Shown: positions 48,794-58,507, numbered from the stretch's first letter. The stretch is DNA of 64,000 nt from Perlabentimonas sp034003245 (GCA_034003245.1 JAVEYY010000002.1:1-64000); one strand, 5' to 3'. The notes: a model not told the origin generated them from the letters alone. A program made the numbers and translations.

Positions 48794-48819
48794 AAGGGAG
48801 AATCGATCTCCCTTTTTTT
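48794..48819 (+). terminator. Rho-independent terminator of the adaptor-permease-TolC operon
   Basis: AAGGGAGA (48794-48801) pairs with TCTCCCTT (48807-48814), with a 5-base loop and a T-run to 48819. Confidence 0.88.
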
Positions 48820-49019
48820 ATTTTCTTACTCGTTGTTGAATTTTAATGGGTTTTTTGGTGAGCAGTATCACCCCGCTTTCATTACTCCATTTTCATAGCT
48901 TCTAGCCTACTATTCTGTCGATATCTGTTACTTAACATTATCTTCTCCCTTGTTTTTTTGGATGGAGTTTATGAGCTTTGAGAAATTTTCCATTTGACAA
49001 AAATTTAACATCAAACCAT

Positions 49020-50525
49020 ATGAAAGAGTCGGCAGTTAAGATGAACCCCAACGAGTTGGTGCAGTTTCTACAGAAACCCGCTTCGGAATTTACCCGCGAG
49101 GATATTATCCGTTTCTGCGAGGAGTACGATATTGAAATGATTAATCTGAGGTATGTTGCTGAGGATGGCAGGCTAAAGACCCTTAACTTTATCATCACTT
49201 CCAGGGATCATCTGGAAACCATTCTCACCCACGGCGAGCGGGTCGATGGTAGCAGCCTTTTCTCGTTTATCGAGGCAGGTAGTAGCGATTTATATGTAAT
49301 TCCTAGGTATCGTACCGCTTTTGTAAACCCATTTGCCGAGGTTCCCACACTCGATATTCTTTGCTCATTTTACAACAACGAGGGCAAACCCCTCGAGAGC
49401 GATCCCGGTTATGTGCTTCGCAAGGCAAACGAGGAGTTTACCCGTGCAACCGGATATAACTTCTTAGCATTAGGAGAGCTTGAGTACTACATTATTGCTC
49501 CCAAGGAGGACTCCTATCCTGGAGCCGATCAAAAAGGGTATCACGCCAGCGAGCCTTTTGCCAAGTATGAGTATATCCGTAACGAGGCCTTAAGGCTAAT
49601 TGCCAAAGCGGGTGGCAGCATCAAGTATGGCCACTCCGAGGTGGGTTGTTTCACCGATGGCGATATGTACTATGAACAGCAGGAGATAGAGTTTCTACCA
49701 ACATCAGTTGAGGTGGCTGCCGAGCAGATGATTTTGGCTAAATGGATTTTGAGGATGTTGGGGTATCGCTACGGAGTAGATATTAGCTACGCTCCCAAGA
49801 TAACTGTTGGTAAAGCCGGAAGCGGAATGCATTTCCATATGATGCTCGAAAAGGATGGCGTAAATCTCACCTCCGAGAATGGCAAGCTAAGCGATTTGGC
49901 CAAGAAGATGATAGCAGGAATTCTTAGCTCAGCCGATGCATTAACCGCGTTTGGAAATACTATTCCAACCTCGTATCTGCGTCTGGTTCCTCATCAGGAA
50001 GCGCCAACTAATATCTGTTGGGGCGATCGTAACCGCTCGGTGGTTATCCGTGTACCACTTGGATGGTCGGGTGCAGGCAATATGATTCAGGATGCTAATC
50101 CCAACGACAGGAGCGTGATTCGCACCATTATGTCGAAGCAAACCTTTGAGATTAGAGTACCCGATGGATCAGCCGATATTTACCTTACCCTTGCGGGTTT
50201 GGTAGTTACAGCCCTCAAAGGGATTCAAATGCCCGATGCTCTAGAGATAGCTCAAAAGCTATACGTTGATGTAAATATCTTTAAGGCCGAGAACAAAGCG
50301 AAGTTGGAAACGCTGGAACAACTTCCTCTATCGTGTTTTGAGTCGGCTGATGCTCTGGCCAAAAAACGACAAATTTTTGAGGATAAGCATATTTTTCCAC
50401 AAGGACTTATCGATAGCCGAATTGCCAAGCTAAAATCGTATAACGATAAAGGCTTGAGCGAAAAACTTTACGGCAAAAACGATGAGATTAAAAAGCTGGT
50501 CGATCAGTTTATTCACGTTGGTTAG
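49020..50525 (+). CDS. glnA: Glutamine synthetase (type I-like)
   Basis: 501 aa from the ATG at 49020 (an upstream in-frame start at 48978 adds 14 residues). The enzyme makes glutamine from glutamate, ammonia and ATP. Features: an N-terminal beta-grasp domain (IEMINLRYVAEDGRLK), VNPFAEVPTLDIL, the metal/glutamate motif LGELEYYI, and the ATP/ammonia region GSGMHFHMML, followed by NRSVVIRVPLGWSG in place of the usual NRSA.IRIP. The usual adenylylation-site loop is not obvious. The gene is flanked by terminators on both sides, so it is transcribed alone. Confidence 0.9.
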   Translation: MKESAVKMNPNELVQFLQKPASEFTREDIIRFCEEYDIEMINLRYVAEDGRLKTLNFIITSRDHLETILTHGERVDGSSLFSFIEAGSSDLYVIPRYRTAFVNPFAEVPTLDILCSFYNNEGKPLESDPGYVLRKANEEFTRATGYNFLALGELEYYIIAPKEDSYPGADQKGYHASEPFAKYEYIRNEALRLIAKAGGSIKYGHSEVGCFTDGDMYYEQQEIEFLPTSVEVAAEQMILAKWILRMLGYRYGVDISYAPKITVGKAGSGMHFHMMLEKDGVNLTSENGKLSDLAKKMIAGILSSADALTAFGNTIPTSYLRLVPHQEAPTNICWGDRNRSVVIRVPLGWSGAGNMIQDANPNDRSVIRTIMSKQTFEIRVPDGSADIYLTLAGLVVTALKGIQMPDALEIAQKLYVDVNIFKAENKAKLETLEQLPLSCFESADALAKKRQIFEDKHIFPQGLIDSRIAKLKSYNDKGLSEKLYGKNDEIKKLVDQFIHVG

Positions 50526-50546
50526 AACTTCGTGATAACTAATAAT

Positions 50547-50580
50547 AATCAGGGGCGGCGCTTTAGCACCGCCCCTGATT
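50547..50580. terminator. Bidirectional terminator between glnA and pdxH
   Basis: A perfect 12-bp stem AATCAGGGGCGG (50547-50558) with CCGCCCCTGATT (50569-50580), loop 10 bases, lies 21 bases past glnA and 3 bases before the pdxH stop on the other strand. Confidence 0.88.
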
Positions 50581-50583
50581 ATT

Positions 50584-51228
50584 TTAAGGGGCAAGACGTT
50601 CCGTTACCCATTGGTCGTTTAGAAAGCTATACTGAATCCTGTCGTGAAGTCTATTTGGCCGTCCTTGCCAAAATTCAATAACCGTGGGTATAAGCGTGTA
50701 ACCGCCCCAGTTGGGGGGGCGCGATATGGTTTTTCCAGAGAATTCCTCTTGGAAATCGGATTTTAGGTTTTCTAAGTATTTTCGGCTGGGAATTACCTGA
50801 CTCTGGGGCGAAGCCCATGCTCCAATTTTACTTTTTTCGGGTCGAGACTTGAAGTACTTATCCGATTGCTGATCGCTGGTTCTTTTTATTTTACCCTCAA
50901 TTCGTACCTGTCGCTCCAGCTCGGGCCAGAAGAAAACCAGGGCTCCATAGGAGTTCTGTAGCAGTTGTCGTCCCTTCTGACTCTCGTAGTTAGTGAAAAA
51001 GGTGAACCCTTCGATGCTAACATCCTTTAAAAGCATTACCCTTGCCGAAGGTTTACCATCAAAAGTGCTGGTGGCAAGAGTCATGGCGGTGGGTTCGTTA
51101 CAATTCGATTCAATAGCTTCGGCAAGCCACTGCTCGAATAGGGTTATTGGGTTTTTTTCAATTTCAACCTCGTTGAGCTGTCGTAGGTTGTAGTCCTTTC
51201 GGATTTCCGATATGTTTTTCGTCTTCAT
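50584..51228 (-). CDS. pdxH: Pyridoxamine 5'-phosphate oxidase
   Basis: 214 aa, the normal length. It oxidises pyridoxine/pyridoxamine 5'-phosphate to pyridoxal 5'-phosphate with FMN and O2. Visible motifs: PTAMTLATSTFDGKPSARVMLLKD (FMN binding), FFTNYESQKGRQL, KSRPEKSKIGAWASPQSQ and the C-terminal RLHDRIQYSF..WVTERLAP. The start codon lies 65 bases inside the 3' end of the upstream yihY-like gene, in another frame, so translation is probably coupled. Confidence 0.95.
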   Translation of the reverse strand: MKTKNISEIRKDYNLRQLNEVEIEKNPITLFEQWLAEAIESNCNEPTAMTLATSTFDGKPSARVMLLKDVSIEGFTFFTNYESQKGRQLLQNSYGALVFFWPELERQVRIEGKIKRTSDQQSDKYFKSRPEKSKIGAWASPQSQVIPSRKYLENLKSDFQEEFSGKTISRPPNWGGYTLIPTVIEFWQGRPNRLHDRIQYSFLNDQWVTERLAP

Positions 51229-52186
51229 ACTGCAACTTATTTCCTAGTTTGTTCTTGGCCGATGAAATGCTGGCATTAATTTCAAAGCCAATGATAAGGC
51301 CTATTGCGTTAAAGTAAATCCATACCATTAGCGCAAGTAAACTACCAATTGATCCGTATAGCTTGTTGTACTGCCCAAAGTTGTTCACGTAGAACGAAAA
51401 CCCTATTGAGGTTACCATAATCATTGCCGTTGCCATAATAGATCCTGCCGAAATAAACCTAAACTTGGTACGCTTGGCTGGAGCCATGTAGTAAAGGAAC
51501 GAAATGGAAAAGAAAAATAGGCATACAATTACAAACCACCTGATTACAACAATTATGTAGTAGGTAAAGTTTAGCTGTAGTACTTCTTTTTGTACTAAAA
51601 AGTTGAGCGAGTATTGACCGAACAGAACCAGCATAACTCCCAGGGTTAAAAGCAGGGGTAGTAAAAATGTGAGCGTTAATGCAATAAGGTGCTGGTTTAA
51701 AAATCGTCTCGTTTCAATTGTATGATATGTGGCGTTAAATGCATCTATCAGTGAATTTACCCCGTTGTGAGCAAAAAAAACTGCGGCAATAAAACCAAAC
51801 GACAGCAATCCCCAGCTCCGCATAGTAACAACCTCCACCAGTGTGCTTTCGACCAGTGAGAATGCGGTTATGGGTAAAATCCCTTCAATCAACTCGAGTA
51901 GCTGTTCCTGAAAATTCGCAACAGGGATATAGGGTATAAGGGTGAAAACAAAGATGATTGTGGGAAAAATAGCGACAAAAAAGTCGAACGATACTGCCGA
52001 TGCCCTTGTTGTAATACTTCCCTTAACAAGTCCTCGGGCAAAGAAAACCATCACATCGTAAATTGGAGCACCGTCGAACCCAATGAAGCTGATTCGTTTG
52101 GCTTTGCGGATTGCCAGCTTAATATAAATGGATAATCGTCGTACTAGCCTAATCAGCACATTATCCTTTTTATGCTTTGCCAGCAT
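51164..52186 (-). CDS. YihY/BrkB-family membrane protein
   Basis: 340 aa with six long hydrophobic segments between about residues 40 and 300. Family motifs are visible: TTRASAVSFDFFVAIFPTIIFVF and a C-terminal YGSIGSLLALMVWIYFNAIGLIIGFEINA. The family is annotated as BrkB or 'ribonuclease BN' in older records, but it is a membrane protein of unknown function, possibly a transporter. The last 65 bases overlap pdxH. It is 18 bases downstream of nadC, so it belongs to the nadC-yihY-pdxH unit. Confidence 0.88.
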   Translation of the reverse strand: MLAKHKKDNVLIRLVRRLSIYIKLAIRKAKRISFIGFDGAPIYDVMVFFARGLVKGSITTRASAVSFDFFVAIFPTIIFVFTLIPYIPVANFQEQLLELIEGILPITAFSLVESTLVEVVTMRSWGLLSFGFIAAVFFAHNGVNSLIDAFNATYHTIETRRFLNQHLIALTLTFLLPLLLTLGVMLVLFGQYSLNFLVQKEVLQLNFTYYIIVVIRWFVIVCLFFFSISFLYYMAPAKRTKFRFISAGSIMATAMIMVTSIGFSFYVNNFGQYNKLYGSIGSLLALMVWIYFNAIGLIIGFEINASISSAKNKLGNKLQYEDEKHIGNPKGLQPTTAQRG

Positions 52187-52204
52187 TGGGAGAAATTTAG
52201 GAGA

Positions 52205-53041
52205 TTAAACTTTCTTCAGATTCATATCCAGGCTTTTAATTTGGTGAGTAAGCGCACCAACCGAAATGAAATCGACTCCTGCTTCGGCATAATCACGTAT
52301 GGTTTCCAGCGTGATTCCACCCGACGATTCCACCTCATAGCGGCCATTGATATGCTCCACCGCTTTGCGGGTTTGCTCAACGCTAAAATTATCGAGCATA
52401 ATTCGTCTTACCCCACCAATTTCAAGAACCTGTTGAATTTCATCAAAATTACGAGTTTCTATCTCGATATCAATGTTTTTGCCAGTTGATTTGAGGTAAC
52501 TATTTGCCTTTTCGATGGCCTGCTTAATTCCACCGGCAAAATCCACGTGGTTATCCTTTAGCATAATCATGTCGTACAATCCCATGCGATGATTATGTCC
52601 ACCGCCAATACGTACCGCAAGCTTATCGAAAACGCGCATTCCAGGGGTTGTTTTGCGGGTGTCGAGTACCTTGGCCTTTGTTCCCTCGATGCGTTTCACG
52701 TAAATATTGGTCTGGGTGGCAATTCCGCTCATGCGTTGCATCACATTGAGGGCAATGCGCTCGGCCTGCAGGAGCGAATGAACTTTTCCTGCGGCGCTAA
52801 AGCCCATATCGCCAGGTTTCACTGATGCCCCATCGGTAAGGAAGGGGGTGAAAACTACCTGAGGATCGATTCGATTATAGATTCTGCGAGCAATTTCTAC
52901 TCCTGCAATTATCCCTGTATCTTTCAGCATGAGCTTAACCTCGCCCTGAGCAGAAGCGGGAATACACGAAAGCGACGAATGATCGCCATCGCCAATATCT
53001 TCAACTATGGCGATATCGATCAGTTTATCTTCCAAAGACAT
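52205..53041 (-). CDS. nadC: Nicotinate-nucleotide pyrophosphorylase (quinolinate phosphoribosyltransferase)
   Basis: 278 aa. It converts quinolinate and PRPP to nicotinate mononucleotide in de novo NAD synthesis. Diagnostic segments: EDIGDGDHSS near the start, ALNVMQRMSGIAT, KVLDTRKTTPGMRVFDK, GGGHNHRMGLYDMIMLKDNH and the C-terminal SSGGITLETIRDYAEAGVDFISVGALTH. It is 50 bases downstream of a DUF4783 gene, a linkage common in Bacteroidota, and heads the pdxH cofactor unit. Confidence 0.96.
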   Translation of the reverse strand: MSLEDKLIDIAIVEDIGDGDHSSLSCIPASAQGEVKLMLKDTGIIAGVEIARRIYNRIDPQVVFTPFLTDGASVKPGDMGFSAAGKVHSLLQAERIALNVMQRMSGIATQTNIYVKRIEGTKAKVLDTRKTTPGMRVFDKLAVRIGGGHNHRMGLYDMIMLKDNHVDFAGGIKQAIEKANSYLKSTGKNIDIEIETRNFDEIQQVLEIGGVRRIMLDNFSVEQTRKAVEHINGRYEVESSGGITLETIRDYAEAGVDFISVGALTHQIKSLDMNLKKV

Positions 53042-53091
53042 AATAAGCTTAAATTTCTGGTGGTGAGAATTGGTAATTAGGGAGTCTCTAG

Positions 53092-53496
53092 TTAACTCCT
53101 CTCTACTCTAATTTGATGAATCAGCAGTTTATCCTTATCGATTTTCATGAAAACCGAGACCCTAAAACTACCCGATTGGGTAACCAGTGTTCCAATGGCA
53201 AAGCTTGTATTACCCTTATTCCCTTGGTGGTTAACCTTAAAGGATGAGGGCTTATTCTTGGTGAAAAAATCTTTCATCAGCAGTTCTGCTTGCGCCTTGC
53301 TGAAAATATTCTCCTCTTCAAGTAGTTCTAATTCGACTGTGGGGTTAAGATGCTTTCCCAGTTCGCTCGAATTCCCGGTTTTGAATATATTGGTAATGGT
53401 TTCGATAAAACTATCGGATGAAACCTGTTGACTAAAACCATTGGTTATGATTACGGTTAAAACCATCACAGCAATGGCGACTATCCTCTTTCTCAT
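53092..53496 (-). CDS. DUF4783 secreted protein
   Basis: 134 aa with a signal peptide (about 1-22, ending GFSQ). The mature 110 residues match DUF4783: DSFIETITNIFKTGNSSELGKHLNPTVELELL, then AQAELLMKDFFTKNKPSSFKVNHQGNKG, with a fold probably related to NTF2-like domains. The function is unknown. It stands directly upstream of nadC in the same orientation and divergent from rlmH, a conserved neighbourhood in Bacteroidota. Confidence 0.85.
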   Translation of the reverse strand: MRKRIVAIAVMVLTVIITNGFSQQVSSDSFIETITNIFKTGNSSELGKHLNPTVELELLEEENIFSKAQAELLMKDFFTKNKPSSFKVNHQGNKGNTSFAIGTLVTQSGSFRVSVFMKIDKDKLLIHQIRVERS

Positions 53497-53837
53497 TTCT
53501 CTTCTCTTTAGGTTTAATTTGGCTCACAGGTTTTTGAAAAATGGCTGGAAGACAAATTGTAACAAGCGAATGTAACAAATACTATGCCTTGTTCTTGCGA
53601 AATACTTGTAAATATTTTTTGTAGTATCCGTCGAAAAGGTAACAATATGCAATTACAGCAAAAATGGATTTTTGTTTCGATTAAATGTAAAATTAGCTAA
53701 AAAAACGGCGTAAGCCAAATTGTTTATTCAGTTCAGTCAGTTTCTATAATCAGCAAAAGGTTTAAATCGCTAGTAAAAGCTGTACATGTGCATGGGTTTT
53801 TTTATACCTTTGGTGCTTATGCATTAATTTCTATAGG
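53497..53837. other. Divergent intergenic region between DUF4783 and rlmH genes
   Basis: No gene is seen in these 341 bases. They hold the promoters of two divergent units; the rlmH side has a TAnnTTTG element at 53805-53812. The word GTAACAA occurs three times (53558-53645), without a clear spacing rule. Confidence 0.5.
53805..53812 (+). promoter_or_regulatory. Putative -7 promoter element (TACCTTTG) of rlmH
   Basis: TACCTTTG matches TAnnTTTG 25 bases before the GTG start of rlmH. Confidence 0.6.
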
Positions 53838-54311
53838 GTGAAGATAACCATACTTGTTATTGGAAAAACCGGTAAGGGCTTTGTAGACCAGGGTATTGTG
53901 GAGTATTTAAAACGACTCAAGCGCTACATTAAAGTTGATTTTGAGGTAATTCCTGATGTTAAAAACAGCAAAAGTTTGAGTGTAGATCAACTTATACAGA
54001 AGGAGGAAGAGTTATTGCTAGTTTCGCTTAGTGGACGAACCGATGTTGTTTTACTCGACGAGAGGGGAAAAGGTTTAAGTTCTGTTGAACTATCAAATTT
54101 TTTACAGACAAAAATGCTGAGCAGCACCAAGGAGTTGGTTTTTGTGGTAGGGGGTGCTTACGGAGTTTCCGATTCAGTTAAGAGTAGGGTTAAGGATCAC
54201 TTCTCGGTTTCGAGACTAACCTTTTCGCACCAGATGGTGCGGCTAGTTTTGGTAGAACAGCTATACCGGGCAATGACCATAATTAGGGGGGAACCCTATC
54301 ACCACGAGTAA
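53838..54311 (+). CDS. rlmH: 23S rRNA (pseudouridine1915-N3)-methyltransferase RlmH
   Basis: 157 aa with a GTG start, which fits the usual N-terminus 'MKITILVIGKT'. A SPOUT-class enzyme that methylates pseudouridine 1915 in helix 69 of 23S rRNA. The C-terminal trefoil-knot SAM site is visible: FVVGGAYGVSDSVK and SRLTFSHQMVRLVLVEQLYRA, ending in GEPYHHE, the invariant tail of the family. It leads a plus-strand run with a small lipoprotein gene and a large kinase gene. Confidence 0.96.
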   Translation: MKITILVIGKTGKGFVDQGIVEYLKRLKRYIKVDFEVIPDVKNSKSLSVDQLIQKEEELLLVSLSGRTDVVLLDERGKGLSSVELSNFLQTKMLSSTKELVFVVGGAYGVSDSVKSRVKDHFSVSRLTFSHQMVRLVLVEQLYRAMTIIRGEPYHHE

Positions 54312-54371
54312 GCCTGTTTCGGTGCGATTTTTGTTACATGGAGCATTACCTAACTCTAGCCAACATAAACT

Positions 54372-54785
54372 ATGAAATCTTTTTTGCCCGCTATACTATT
54401 AATCCTTCTTGGGTTGAGTATTACTTTAAGCTGCCAAAAGCAAGAAGATTTGTTGCTTGCCGATATTGTGGGTGTTTATAGCGGCACAGGCGAAAGTAAT
54501 TTACTGTCTGCTGAACTCACTCTTGTTGGGGATGATGTTGTGAACATAAGGATATTTTCCAGTAACCCATCCGTTGAAACAATTTACCTCAACGACTTAA
54601 TGGTAAACATAGCCGTTACAAAGAGCAAAGAGTTCGGATCATCAAGTTTTACATCATGGCTTTTTAGTTTTAGCAATTTCGAGGTATTGAGTCATGGAAA
54701 TGTTTTGGCAAATACCGATTCTAAAGATTTAACCATGAGTTTAGTTTGGCTCAATGGTTTCTTTAACGGATACAAAAAGAGATAG
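54372..54785 (+). CDS. Hypothetical lipoprotein
   Basis: 137 aa, not recognised beyond its export signal. The signal peptide ends in a lipobox with Cys21 (SITLSCQK). The mature part (VGVYSGTGE, LSAELTLVGDDVVNIRIFSS) looks like a small calycin-like or beta-barrel domain of Bacteroidota lipoproteins. It lies 60 bases after rlmH and 45 bases before the kinase gene, so it may be cotranscribed. Confidence 0.6.
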   Translation: MKSFLPAILLILLGLSITLSCQKQEDLLLADIVGVYSGTGESNLLSAELTLVGDDVVNIRIFSSNPSVETIYLNDLMVNIAVTKSKEFGSSSFTSWLFSFSNFEVLSHGNVLANTDSKDLTMSLVWLNGFFNGYKKR

Positions 54786-54830
54786 TTAGTGTGGTTTGAT
54801 CGTGATTTATTAAAGTTTTCGACATAACAA

Positions 54831-57800
54831 GTGCGCACTCGTTACATCAAAATAGTTTTAGCTCTTTCGCTCCTGCTTTCGCTGGTTAGCTTTGCAATTA
54901 TCCCATACTCATCAGGTATTTTAATGCGTAAGCTGGCCAAACCACCCCAGATTTCACGCGCCAAGGATATCTTGATGAAACGAACCAATGTGGGAATGCA
55001 AGCCACAATGGATTTGATTGACGAAGCTTACGACAATAGTTTTGAGAGCGCATTTACCCTTTTAGCCACTAAGAAATGGGAAACGCTTCAGAAAGAGGGG
55101 CTGGCAATTTTTATTTTCAGGGATGATGAGCTCAGGTTTTGGTCCGAGAATATGGAGATTGGACACGTGCAGGAACTATCAAACAAGCTGGTGTGGGTGC
55201 AAAATACTTGGTGTATCTCGTACTGGATTGCCCGCGATGATGTAAAAGGCCTTCTTTTGGTTAAGTTGAAGTATAGCTACTCTTACCAGAATAAGTTTTT
55301 GCAGAACGAGTTTCATAATACCATCACATTCCTCGACGGGTATAGCGTATCACCCATTTCAATTGAAGGTTCGTTTCCAGTTTCCCTTTTTGGAACAACC
55401 CCAGTTTTTTACTTAACCTATATTCCTCGGAATTTTGAAGTTGAGATTGGCAATTTTAGGGCCATCCTCGCGTATTCAGGGTTTATTTTCTTTTTGATAT
55501 TTATCTACAGCTTGTTCTGGCTACCCGTGTTGCGTAAAAGGATTGCCCTGAGTATTCCCTTGCTCACACTATTGTTGATGGGCATAAGGTTGGCTACGCT
55601 CTACTGGCAGATAATACCCCAGGGTAGTTGGAAACTCTTTAGCGTTGAAGTTTTCGCTTTCTCGTGGATTATTCCTTCACTTGGCGACCTAGTAATTAAC
55701 TCGTTTATCCTTTTTGGGTTAGTTAGTTATGTGTATAGAACCGCCAATCAAGTAAGGATAACCCGAAAATTTGTACGCATTATTTCAGGTTTACTCCTGG
55801 CTACTCTATCGGTTATGATTATTTATTCTACTGATAGTTTGCTTGCAATACTAGTTCATAACTCAACTATTTCGCTGGAGGCGTACAGGATATTTAATTT
55901 TTCTATCTATACTTTTTTGGAGTATCTGATTATCTCGTTGTGGTTTGTTACGGCAATTCTAATGCTGCATTTTACTCATAATTTGCTAATCGGATGCAAG
56001 CGTTTAAACTTGGCGGCTATTTGGCTTTTGGCTCATGTGCTGGCCTATCTGGTTATGTATTTAATTGGCCATACGCCAACCATTTTCGCCATTGGTTTGT
56101 CACTTCTAATGGTTCAGCTTTTCCTATACTCAAAAAAGTTTTTTAGTGCGGTAAATGCTAATGTTTTTCTTGTTCTAATATTGCTGCTATCAATATATAC
56201 TGTTTTTATAATTTCCTCCAATGCCCAAAAAAAGGATCAGGAGGTAAGGAAAATTCTTGCAATAAACCTATCGAACGAGCGCGATCCCATCGCTGAAGTT
56301 ATTTTCCCCCAGATTGCACGCCGAATGCATGCCGATCAGGAAATTATCAACTACCTCGATCAAATCTCCAATAGGGAAGGAAATCTTTATGACTACCTGG
56401 GGACCAACTACTTGGATGGCTACCTTAAAAAGTACGACTATCAGATTACCATTTGCTTACCGTCGTCAGATTTAATTATTGAGAATACTGGCGAGGTTTA
56501 CCGTTGCTACGACTTTTTTGAGGATATGCTCAACGAGTACGGGATGAGAATTCCAGGCACAAGTTTTTTCCATCTAAATAACCAGAATGGCAGGATTAGC
56601 TATTTAGGAATGATAGAGTACGTGTTGCCCGATGGGGAGGAGATATGCATATACCTTGAGTTAGACTCAAAGCTAAGTCGCGAGCTGCTGGGTTACCCCG
56701 AACTTTTGCTCGATGGAAAAGTTTCGGAGCGTACAATTTTATCCGATTACTCATCGGCAAAGTACTTTAACGATCAACTTATTGCACGAACAGGAACTTT
56801 TAATTACCCATTGGTCAACCAGTACTCTGTCGATACTTTAAATCGATACACCTTTATCGACGATGGCAGCTTTAACCATCTAATCTACTCAAACGACAGC
56901 GATATTCTACTCTACATTACCAGACCCAACGAGAGCCTCTTTAACTTTACAGCGTCGTTTGCATGGGTATTCCTTGTGTTCTATCTGGCAACCATGCTTT
57001 GGCTGGTGAAAGGGGGGTTACCCGTAGCCTTCAATTTCAACGTTCCAAGTTTAAAAAATCGGATCAAGTACAGCATGGTTCAGCTAATATTCCTATCGTT
57101 GATTATGGTAGGAATGGTGACAATAGCTTATAGTGTTAAGAGTTTCGAGCGTAAGAACTACGATAGCCTTAACGAGAAACTGCTATCGGCCAAGGCCGAT
57201 ATTGAAGAGAATCTAATTTCACAGGGTTTGCTATTCGAGGAGAATTTTGAATTGCTAACCAGCTACCTAGTAAAACTATCGAATGTGTTGCGATCCGACA
57301 TTAATCTATACAGTTTAAACGGAGATCTATTGGCCACGTCTCGACCCGAGGTTTTCGAAAGGCAACTTATTGGGAGCGAAATGCATCCCTTATCCTACTA
57401 CGAGTTATCGAATAGGCATAGCCCAAAGTTAATACACACCGAGCAGATTGGGAAAATGGAGTATTTATCGGCATATGCACCACTTTTCAATCTCGACAAT
57501 CATAAGGTTGCATACCTCAACTTACCTTACTTTACGCGACAGAGCGAGTTTATCGAGGAGGTGTTTTCGGTTGTGGTAGCGCTGGTTAACATTTACGCAC
57601 TCCTAATTCTCTTTGCTATTTTTGTAGCAGTAGTTATTAGCAATCAGATATCAAAACCCCTTGAATTGATAAGGGAGAAGTTAAGCACTGTTGATTTAGA
57701 TAAGCACAACGAGACAATAAGCTACGAGGGCAACGATGAGCTTGGGCAACTTGTAACAGAGTACAATCGCATGGTGGCCGAACTGGCTGAAAGTGCAGGT

Positions 57801-58499
57801 AAGCTGGCTCATAGCCAGCGCCAAAGTGCTTGGCGTGAGATGGCCAAGCAGATTGCCCATGAGATAAAGAATCCGCTAACACCAATTAAGTTGAATTTGC
57901 AGTACTTAATAAGAGCCAAAAAGAATAATGCAAGCGATTGGGATTCGCTGTTTGAGAAGTTTTCGGTGACCTTAATCGATCAAATAAACGTGTTGAGCAA
58001 TATTGCCACCGAATTTTCCAATTTTGCCAAAATGCCCGTGGGGCAGTTTAGCCACATTGTAGTAAATAAAGTGGTAGACGATGCTGCCAACCTTTTTGCG
58101 GCTTACCCAAACATAATTTTGAGTAAAACAATTCCGGAGCAGGATATCTACGTTTTTGCCGATAAGGAGCAATTGTCGAGGGTTTTTGTCAATCTTGTAA
58201 AAAATGCGGTACAGGCTATTGGACGCAAGGAGGATGGTGTAATAACTTTGACAGTTGATATTAAGGGAAAAGTTGTGCTAATTACCATCGAGGATAACGG
58301 TGTGGGAATTTCGCCCGAGGTAACCCCCAAATTATTTACCCCCAACTTTACAACAAAGTCGGGGGGGATGGGTTTAGGCCTCGCCATTAGCAAGGGAATT
58401 ATTGAGGTGATAGGTGGCAAGATTTGGTTTGAAACTGATTTCGGTTTTGGCACCAAATTTTTTGTACAGTTGCCAGTAGTTGCTCCACCAAATCATTAG
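54831..58499 (+). CDS. Large membrane sensor histidine kinase (NtrY-like)
   Basis: 1222 aa with a GTG start. A first helix (about 5-25) and an extracytoplasmic segment (30-205) precede about eight helices (210-470), a second extracytoplasmic region (480-695), a helix (700-722), another (750-770), a third extracytoplasmic domain (775-905), a last helix (905-930), HAMP (about 935-985), HisKA with phospho-acceptor His1010 (MAKQIAHEIKNPLTPIK) and a HATPase with NLVKNAVQAIG and GGMGLGLAISKG. The AHEIKNPLTPI motif is of the NtrY type. No regulator gene is adjacent. The multi-helix N-terminal half is unusual for a kinase. Confidence 0.88.
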   Translation: MRTRYIKIVLALSLLLSLVSFAIIPYSSGILMRKLAKPPQISRAKDILMKRTNVGMQATMDLIDEAYDNSFESAFTLLATKKWETLQKEGLAIFIFRDDELRFWSENMEIGHVQELSNKLVWVQNTWCISYWIARDDVKGLLLVKLKYSYSYQNKFLQNEFHNTITFLDGYSVSPISIEGSFPVSLFGTTPVFYLTYIPRNFEVEIGNFRAILAYSGFIFFLIFIYSLFWLPVLRKRIALSIPLLTLLLMGIRLATLYWQIIPQGSWKLFSVEVFAFSWIIPSLGDLVINSFILFGLVSYVYRTANQVRITRKFVRIISGLLLATLSVMIIYSTDSLLAILVHNSTISLEAYRIFNFSIYTFLEYLIISLWFVTAILMLHFTHNLLIGCKRLNLAAIWLLAHVLAYLVMYLIGHTPTIFAIGLSLLMVQLFLYSKKFFSAVNANVFLVLILLLSIYTVFIISSNAQKKDQEVRKILAINLSNERDPIAEVIFPQIARRMHADQEIINYLDQISNREGNLYDYLGTNYLDGYLKKYDYQITICLPSSDLIIENTGEVYRCYDFFEDMLNEYGMRIPGTSFFHLNNQNGRISYLGMIEYVLPDGEEICIYLELDSKLSRELLGYPELLLDGKVSERTILSDYSSAKYFNDQLIARTGTFNYPLVNQYSVDTLNRYTFIDDGSFNHLIYSNDSDILLYITRPNESLFNFTASFAWVFLVFYLATMLWLVKGGLPVAFNFNVPSLKNRIKYSMVQLIFLSLIMVGMVTIAYSVKSFERKNYDSLNEKLLSAKADIEENLISQGLLFEENFELLTSYLVKLSNVLRSDINLYSLNGDLLATSRPEVFERQLIGSEMHPLSYYELSNRHSPKLIHTEQIGKMEYLSAYAPLFNLDNHKVAYLNLPYFTRQSEFIEEVFSVVVALVNIYALLILFAIFVAVVISNQISKPLELIREKLSTVDLDKHNETISYEGNDELGQLVTEYNRMVAELAESAGKLAHSQRQSAWREMAKQIAHEIKNPLTPIKLNLQYLIRAKKNNASDWDSLFEKFSVTLIDQINVLSNIATEFSNFAKMPVGQFSHIVVNKVVDDAANLFAAYPNIILSKTIPEQDIYVFADKEQLSRVFVNLVKNAVQAIGRKEDGVITLTVDIKGKVVLITIEDNGVGISPEVTPKLFTPNFTTKSGGMGLGLAISKGIIEVIGGKIWFETDFGFGTKFFVQLPVVAPPNH

Positions 58500-58507
58500 T
58501 TAGGTTA

